64,000 nucleotides of DNA from Tetramitus jugosus (Eukaryota > Heterolobosea > Eutetramitea > Acrasida > Vahlkampfiidae): positions 496,001-560,000 of the forward strand of contig OW569349.1 of the NCBI GenBank assembly GCA_937625935.1. The letters are read 5' to 3'. How positions within the stretch are numbered: position 1 is the first letter of the stretch; every line of letters starts with the position of its first letter. Made by a program: the position numbers and the translations under genes. Below the pieces are notes generated by a model. The model did not search any database, was not told where the DNA came from, and was given only the letters and a program-made list of their open reading frames with translations. Shown here in pieces: positions 59,614-64,000 of the stretch.

Positions 59614-62049
59614 TTAATGACCTTGTGTTGCTTGAAATTTTTTCACAGTTCCAATGTAATCTCTTTTCCAATTCTGTGGGATAAAGTTCATGCCCAACAC
59701 TTTGAAAATAAATTGGTCTCGCTCAGAATCAGAAATGTAGCATCTGTTGTTGTTAAACAAGCATGACAAGTATGTTTGGTTGAGTATGAGATCCGAGATT
59801 ATTGGTCTCAGTGCTTCTTCTGACACAACAGACAACCATTGACAACTGTTTTGAACGAGAATCAATAGGCAGTCGAGTTGCCGCCGTAAAAAGCTCACAA
59901 GAACAGCATCGATCGCTCCTTGCGTGGGATGTGAGGAAATGAATGAAGGACATTTGAGATCATTTGCAAAACGAGCAATTCGCTTGACAACTGAGCGATA
60001 CACTCGCTTCATTTCATCAGATTGTGGATCCAAATAGTCCAATAGCTCTAAGACTAATCGTCTCACATTATTCGTGTCTTCATTGCTCAACGGATTGTAA
60101 ATGTGGTCAATCGTGTGGATAATAATTGGGATTGCTACCTTTCTGATCAGCTCAGGTATTAGATTGTCATCTTGACGACGTCTTTCGTCATCTTCATCGT
60201 CGTTCATCGCACCATCGACATGTTCCACACCATAGTTTAACAATGTGCTCCACCAGTGGAAAATGGAGAATGTGGGTGCTTGACTCGGGTTGAATCGCCA
60301 TTTTTCAACTTCTGTGATCTTATTCTCATTGGAAGACTGTTTCAAGCCAGCAAAATTTGGCAATCCGAGTAATTCGAGCCGAACGAAAGGAGCGAATACT
60401 TTTTGAACATAAATATTGCAGTATGTGTCTCGGTATGAGTCTGGGTGAATCTCTCGCCACTCTTCAAACTTGTGCTTGATATTGCCAATCTGGCAATAGT
60501 CTGCCTCTACATCATCGAATATTGTTGATACTTGAGAGATGAGATCCTGTACTGCGTTAACATATTGTACATTATTTGGATTCTCCTGTTGTTCACTGTA
60601 GTCAATCACTGAGTTCCATTTGTCTGCATCCTGTGCGAAATGTCGCCTTATTTGATCCATTTTGTTTTGTCTCTCTAGAATGGATGCTCGTTCGGCACCA
60701 TTTGTTCCTTCATCTCCCAATTTGATCATATCATTCATGTATTCCAACCAATTTGCATAAAGGCGCTCATGATATTTTGACCGGGTCACGAGCAACTGAT
60801 TCTCAGCTTGTTCAATCTCTGGTACCTTATTGTCCAAGCAGTCCACTAAATCTTCAATGTAGTCTCTCATTCGTTGATAGAAGACAAATTGTTCGGACAC
60901 GTCGTTCATTTCTGTTTTGAGCATCGATAACGTTGTTGCATTTTCTTCAATTTCATGATTTGTTTCATCCAGCGACCTCTGATTGTGTTCCAAATCGGCT
61001 TCAAGAGCACTCAGAGTCAATTTCAAATTGGATTCAACAGAAGAGAATGATAACAGTGCCTGTTCTCCCTCTTGCTTCGAATAATAAGTCATCTTTTGTT
61101 TCAATTTTTTCTCCTTCATTTTGCGAAGAATCATTTCATGTTCATCCACTTGATCCTCATCATCTACTCCTTCCTTTGCTAGCATTGGATGTTGACCCAC
61201 ATTTTTCACACCTGCCTTTTTCAACTGTTCCCACTCCCATTTCTGAAACTCCATTGTTTTTTCCTTGTCTTCTTCCTCGTCCTCCTCAGCACCACCATAC
61301 TTGTTGTCGTCATTCTTATGACCATCATTGTCTTCTTCATCACTCATTGCCAAATCTTCACCTACCACTCTGCGCAACATGGCATGATCATTCATGAGCT
61401 CTACTGTTGTAGAGTCACTTGCAACAGACAAGGGTATAATGCTTTGAGACACTTGATCACTTTGATCCAATGACGATTGTTGAAGTGCTCTTCTCTTTTG
61501 TTTTGCGAGACGAATAGAAAGTGCATCAGGTATCATTGTTGTTGTTGTTGTTGCTGCTGCTGCTGTTTTATCGTCATCTTCGTCATCATCACTCATCTTG
61601 TGAATGAATTGATTTTTATCATCATCTTCTTCCTTGTCTTTCTGATCTTGTTTTTGATGATGATCCCAAGTTTTTTGTTTTGATTTAATGGTAGAGTGTC
61701 GGTTGATACCCGGTAATGCTGATTTTCTAGTTGTTGAAGTGGTTGTTGTTGAAGAAGTCGAAGATGCGGTTGTTGCTGTTGTTGATGATGGTGTTGTTGC
61801 TTTCATGGGACTTTTGATTTTGTTTCTTCGTCGTTTGATGACAACTGATGGTTGATAACTCAAATCATCATCAGATTCGGTTGTTATTGTTGGTGTTGTT
61901 GATTGTGGCTCACCATGACCTACTTCATTGTTGTTTAATGATGTTGTTGTTGTTGGGATTGTTGTGTTGTTGTTTTTGTCATGATCAGCGTCGTCGTCCA
62001 GTGTTCGTCTGGTGCTTCGAATATTTTTGACTGATCGTTTCTTGATCAT
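59614..62049 (-). CDS. PAXBP1: GCFC/PAXBP1-type splicing-associated protein
   Basis: Homologue of GCFC/PAXBP1 (Ntr2-like), which takes part in spliceosome disassembly; nuclear, 811 residues, single exon. Start ATG 62049 (KKRSVKNIRSTRR); the frame is open above it, but begins at a TTG. The first 330 residues are acidic, Thr/Asp/Lys-rich. The conserved block QFVFYQRMRDYIEDLVDCLD NKVPEI is the family hallmark, after a coiled coil (LEADLEHNQRSLDETNHEIE). The GCFC domain follows: QVSTIFDDVEADYCQIGNIK, YVQKVFAPFVRLELLGLPNF, FHWWSTLLNYG. The tail (QNWKRDYIGTVKKFQATQGH) is basic. In animals PAXBP1 also adapts Pax3/7 to chromatin, which has no counterpart here. Confidence 0.86.
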   Translation of the reverse strand: MIKKRSVKNIRSTRRTLDDDADHDKNNNTTIPTTTTSLNNNEVGHGEPQSTTPTITTESDDDLSYQPSVVIKRRRNKIKSPMKATTPSSTTATTASSTSSTTTTSTTRKSALPGINRHSTIKSKQKTWDHHQKQDQKDKEEDDDKNQFIHKMSDDDEDDDKTAAAATTTTTMIPDALSIRLAKQKRRALQQSSLDQSDQVSQSIIPLSVASDSTTVELMNDHAMLRRVVGEDLAMSDEEDNDGHKNDDNKYGGAEEDEEEDKEKTMEFQKWEWEQLKKAGVKNVGQHPMLAKEGVDDEDQVDEHEMILRKMKEKKLKQKMTYYSKQEGEQALLSFSSVESNLKLTLSALEADLEHNQRSLDETNHEIEENATTLSMLKTEMNDVSEQFVFYQRMRDYIEDLVDCLDNKVPEIEQAENQLLVTRSKYHERLYANWLEYMNDMIKLGDEGTNGAERASILERQNKMDQIRRHFAQDADKWNSVIDYSEQQENPNNVQYVNAVQDLISQVSTIFDDVEADYCQIGNIKHKFEEWREIHPDSYRDTYCNIYVQKVFAPFVRLELLGLPNFAGLKQSSNENKITEVEKWRFNPSQAPTFSIFHWWSTLLNYGVEHVDGAMNDDEDDERRRQDDNLIPELIRKVAIPIIIHTIDHIYNPLSNEDTNNVRRLVLELLDYLDPQSDEMKRVYRSVVKRIARFANDLKCPSFISSHPTQGAIDAVLVSFLRRQLDCLLILVQNSCQWLSVVSEEALRPIISDLILNQTYLSCLFNNNRCYISDSERDQFIFKVLGMNFIPQNWKRDYIGTVKKFQATQGH

Positions 62050-62182
62050 GTTGTTCAGTTGTTTTGTTGATTGGTGTGGGACTTGTTTTTTCGCCTTGAA
62101 CAAGTCACATTAGAAGTTTTGTGCATGCTTTCACAAAACAAAACACGTTTCTGCTGCAAAAAAAGCTCCTGTGTGTTTACAC

Positions 62183-64000
62183 ATGATCACCACCAATAAC
62201 AACAACATGACAATATCCAAATGTCTCTTTCAACCACCACCACCACCACCACCACCACAACTCTCTCATACTGTTAACAACAACAACAACAATGGAAATA
62301 CTACCCATGTGATCACACTAGTCAATGTTTATCCATTAACAAGAGACAACAACAGCAACAATGATGATAAAACGAATTTGTTATTCTCGTTATCACCGAG
62401 TGAACAATTTTTGGCAGAGTTCAACAGTGCTTCTCACTCGATACACTCACTCTTCTCACTCACTCAAGCAAATGAACAACAACATCACCATGACTCAAAA
62501 ATGGTTTCATTGCCCATGATTCACAACAACAATGCAGAACAACAACATCATGAACTAATGTTCAATGTTCAAGCTCATGGTTGGATCACCACTACTACTA
62601 CTGCTATTACGACTACGACTACTACCATCGACACAACCATTGAAACATCAGTATTACAACAACATGAACCAGTACACAACCATGAGAATAATGATATATT
62701 TTTCTGTACAGATGGAAAAGACATTTTAATTTATTTATTGAGAACGAAGAATATGCACTACTATACTACTAGTCATCATTGTCATCATCGAAAACAAATG
62801 ATTGCCCTCCATGCTCAACATTCAAAATCAAACAATAGTAATGATGATGATGAAAATGATGATGATACTGAGAATGATGGCATGAGTGACGAGATTCATG
62901 AAATATCAAATGATATTGTTGGAAAACGAAGCACGAAAAATGTAATTTTGAATTTTGAATCAATTACTCAACAGCAGCAGCCACAACAAGAGGGGTCAAA
63001 TCATGTGATGATGAGCAATGAAGATTCGATATTTTGTGTGACATCGAGACGTGTGTCGATGGGTGCAGAGAGCAATGAGAATACACATGATAATGAAAAC
63101 GAACGAGATGATAGGAATGATGATGTGACAATGATCAGTCTATTCTTTTCATTAGAAAAATTCTTTTCAAAGTTTGTACTGATGGGAAGCAAGAACAATG
63201 CAAAATTTAATAATTGTCGGGTGATGGGCAATGATACGGATTCGTTGACACTGTTGTTCAATGATGAGATATTGTTTCGATTGCATTTCGAGAATGATCA
63301 AGTATGTTTGGATCAAAGTTTCAATATTCGAAGTGGACCATTGGATAACGCGAGAGGATTCAGACAAGAGTTTGTGTGTTTTGAGCAGAGAGGGAAGTTC
63401 TTGTTCGGTTTAAGGAGATCGATTCAAATGATCGATGTTTGGGATTTGGAGCTCAGGACCAGAGTTGGATCTGTTGATTTCCGATCCATAAAAAACAATG
63501 GTCTCCAACATCCGTACACTGCATTTCAAGTCTCTCCTGATGTATTATCAATCTCATTGGAGATTTCAAACAGTGCATGTTTTATTGTGCTTTGTCTAGA
63601 TGAGTGTTTTAAGAGCGATATGGTATCAATCGGTCAGGTGGCTACAGTGAACACGAATGCTAATGAATACGGTTCTGAGGAGGCATCAGACCAGAAAGGG
63701 GATGAATATGATGGTTCGGATGATGCAGAAGAAGAGGAGGAAAGCGAAGAGAATCAGTCTGATAGCACTGATGAGGAAGAGAATGAAGGAACAATGAATG
63801 TTGGTCACCATAACTCACACTCTCGATTGCTTGATTCTCATTGGTATGATAAAGTGGGTATGCAGAGTGATAATGTTAGTTATTTATCTCTTCTTGGTCC
63901 CGAAGTTGTCGACAGTTTTTGTGCAGACAGTGGATTCAGGCGAGAGAGGGGAATAGGCATTGAATGGGATGCTGGCAATAGTCGAATAGAAGCTACGTAT
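62183..64000 (+). CDS. Acidic Asn/His-rich protein, 3' partial
   Basis: A frame open from ATG 62183 without a stop to the window edge (606 codons). I translated it by eye; it has no stop in the window. It begins with Asn and eight prolines (CCA repeats at about 62233-62257), then Asn/His/Thr-rich text with acidic Asp/Glu clusters (near residues 215-240 and 510-540). More structured islands are VQAHGWITTTTT, CTDGKDILIYLLRTKNMHYY, LLFNDEILFRLHFENDQVCL and RSIQMIDVWDLELRTRVGSV. The DVWDLE segment and alternating hydrophobic residues hint at WD40-like blades, but I see no clear repeat. No family assigned; the 3' end lies beyond the window. Confidence 0.7.
   Translation, partial: MITTNNNNMTISKCLFQPPPPPPPPQLSHTVNNNNNNGNTTHVITLVNVYPLTRDNNSNNDDKTNLLFSLSPSEQFLAEFNSASHSIHSLFSLTQANEQQHHHDSKMVSLPMIHNNNAEQQHHELMFNVQAHGWITTTTTAITTTTTTIDTTIETSVLQQHEPVHNHENNDIFFCTDGKDILIYLLRTKNMHYYTTSHHCHHRKQMIALHAQHSKSNNSNDDDENDDDTENDGMSDEIHEISNDIVGKRSTKNVILNFESITQQQQPQQEGSNHVMMSNEDSIFCVTSRRVSMGAESNENTHDNENERDDRNDDVTMISLFFSLEKFFSKFVLMGSKNNAKFNNCRVMGNDTDSLTLLFNDEILFRLHFENDQVCLDQSFNIRSGPLDNARGFRQEFVCFEQRGKFLFGLRRSIQMIDVWDLELRTRVGSVDFRSIKNNGLQHPYTAFQVSPDVLSISLEISNSACFIVLCLDECFKSDMVSIGQVATVNTNANEYGSEEASDQKGDEYDGSDDAEEEEESEENQSDSTDEEENEGTMNVGHHNSHSRLLDSHWYDKVGMQSDNVSYLSLLGPEVVDSFCADSGFRRERGIGIEWDAGNSRIEATY

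Noticed and set aside
61189-61683. Plus-strand hydrophobic frames with Cys runs
   Set aside because: Antisense to the acidic, poly-Thr/Ala N-terminus of the GCFC protein; hydrophobicity arises from complementing GAA/GAT codons.

Overview
This is nuclear DNA from a compact protist genome, most like a free-living heterolobosean amoeba of the Naegleria type. That is an inference: spliceosomal introns, a ribosomal protein gene, TFIID, dynactin and CLASP genes make it eukaryotic. The heterolobosean reading rests on moderately AT-rich DNA, very short intergenic gaps, few small introns, runs of Gln/Asn/His/Thr in regulatory proteins, a non-fungal Zn2Cys6 regulator, and a G8/temptin surface receptor. 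I could not search a database. The window carries about 37 genes in 64 kb on both strands, many in head-to-head or tail-to-tail pairs 60-500 bp apart. I see no tRNA, rRNA, CRISPR array, transposon or viral gene.

Layout. 1-4.6 kb: 3' part of a PP2C phosphatase with a SAM-like insert, a coiled-coil protein, and a Zn2Cys6 transcription factor. 5.2-7.8 kb: mitoribosomal mL52 facing a single-span membrane protein, then a two-exon G-patch protein. 8-14.4 kb: a TMEM115-like rhomboid-fold protein, SPT5 with a 9-residue CTR repeat, a TMEM254-like protein and TSEN15. 14.4-23.5 kb: Sec14-like protein, an unknown Asn/Thr-rich protein, a mitochondrial carrier, a PKA-type kinase with a 300-residue Gln/His-rich extension, a prenylated PRL phosphatase and a C2 protein. 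24-29.2 kb: a 1,692-residue temptin/FN3/G8/beta-helix/EGF/VWD receptor. 29.3-41.7 kb: small membrane proteins, a Gln-rich zinc-binding regulator, a KANSL1-like PEHE protein, CLASP, TAF10 and a 60-residue protein with a duplicated GRAPASR motif. 42-54 kb: a ClC channel lacking both transport glutamates, an RNA-ligase-like protein, a scramblase, a DUF4139 protein and DNA ligase III fused to an ALC1-type macrodomain and two BRCTs. 54-64 kb: mitochondrial ferredoxin, a coiled-coil protein back to back with dynactin p24, TAF8, ribosomal eL8 (intron right after ATG), a PAXBP1/GCFC protein and the 5' part of a long acidic protein.

Functional themes are transcription (SPT5, TAF8 with its direct partner TAF10, KANSL1-like protein, two other regulators), RNA processing (G-patch, TSEN15, GCFC, possible RNA ligase), mitochondria (mL52, ferredoxin, carrier), cytoskeleton (CLASP, dynactin p24) and signalling at membranes. 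There is no operon. The most unusual item is the ligase III-macrodomain-BRCT-BRCT protein, which would join ADP-ribose sensing to DNA nick sealing in one chain. All confidently modelled introns (61-224 bp) start with GTA and end with AG.
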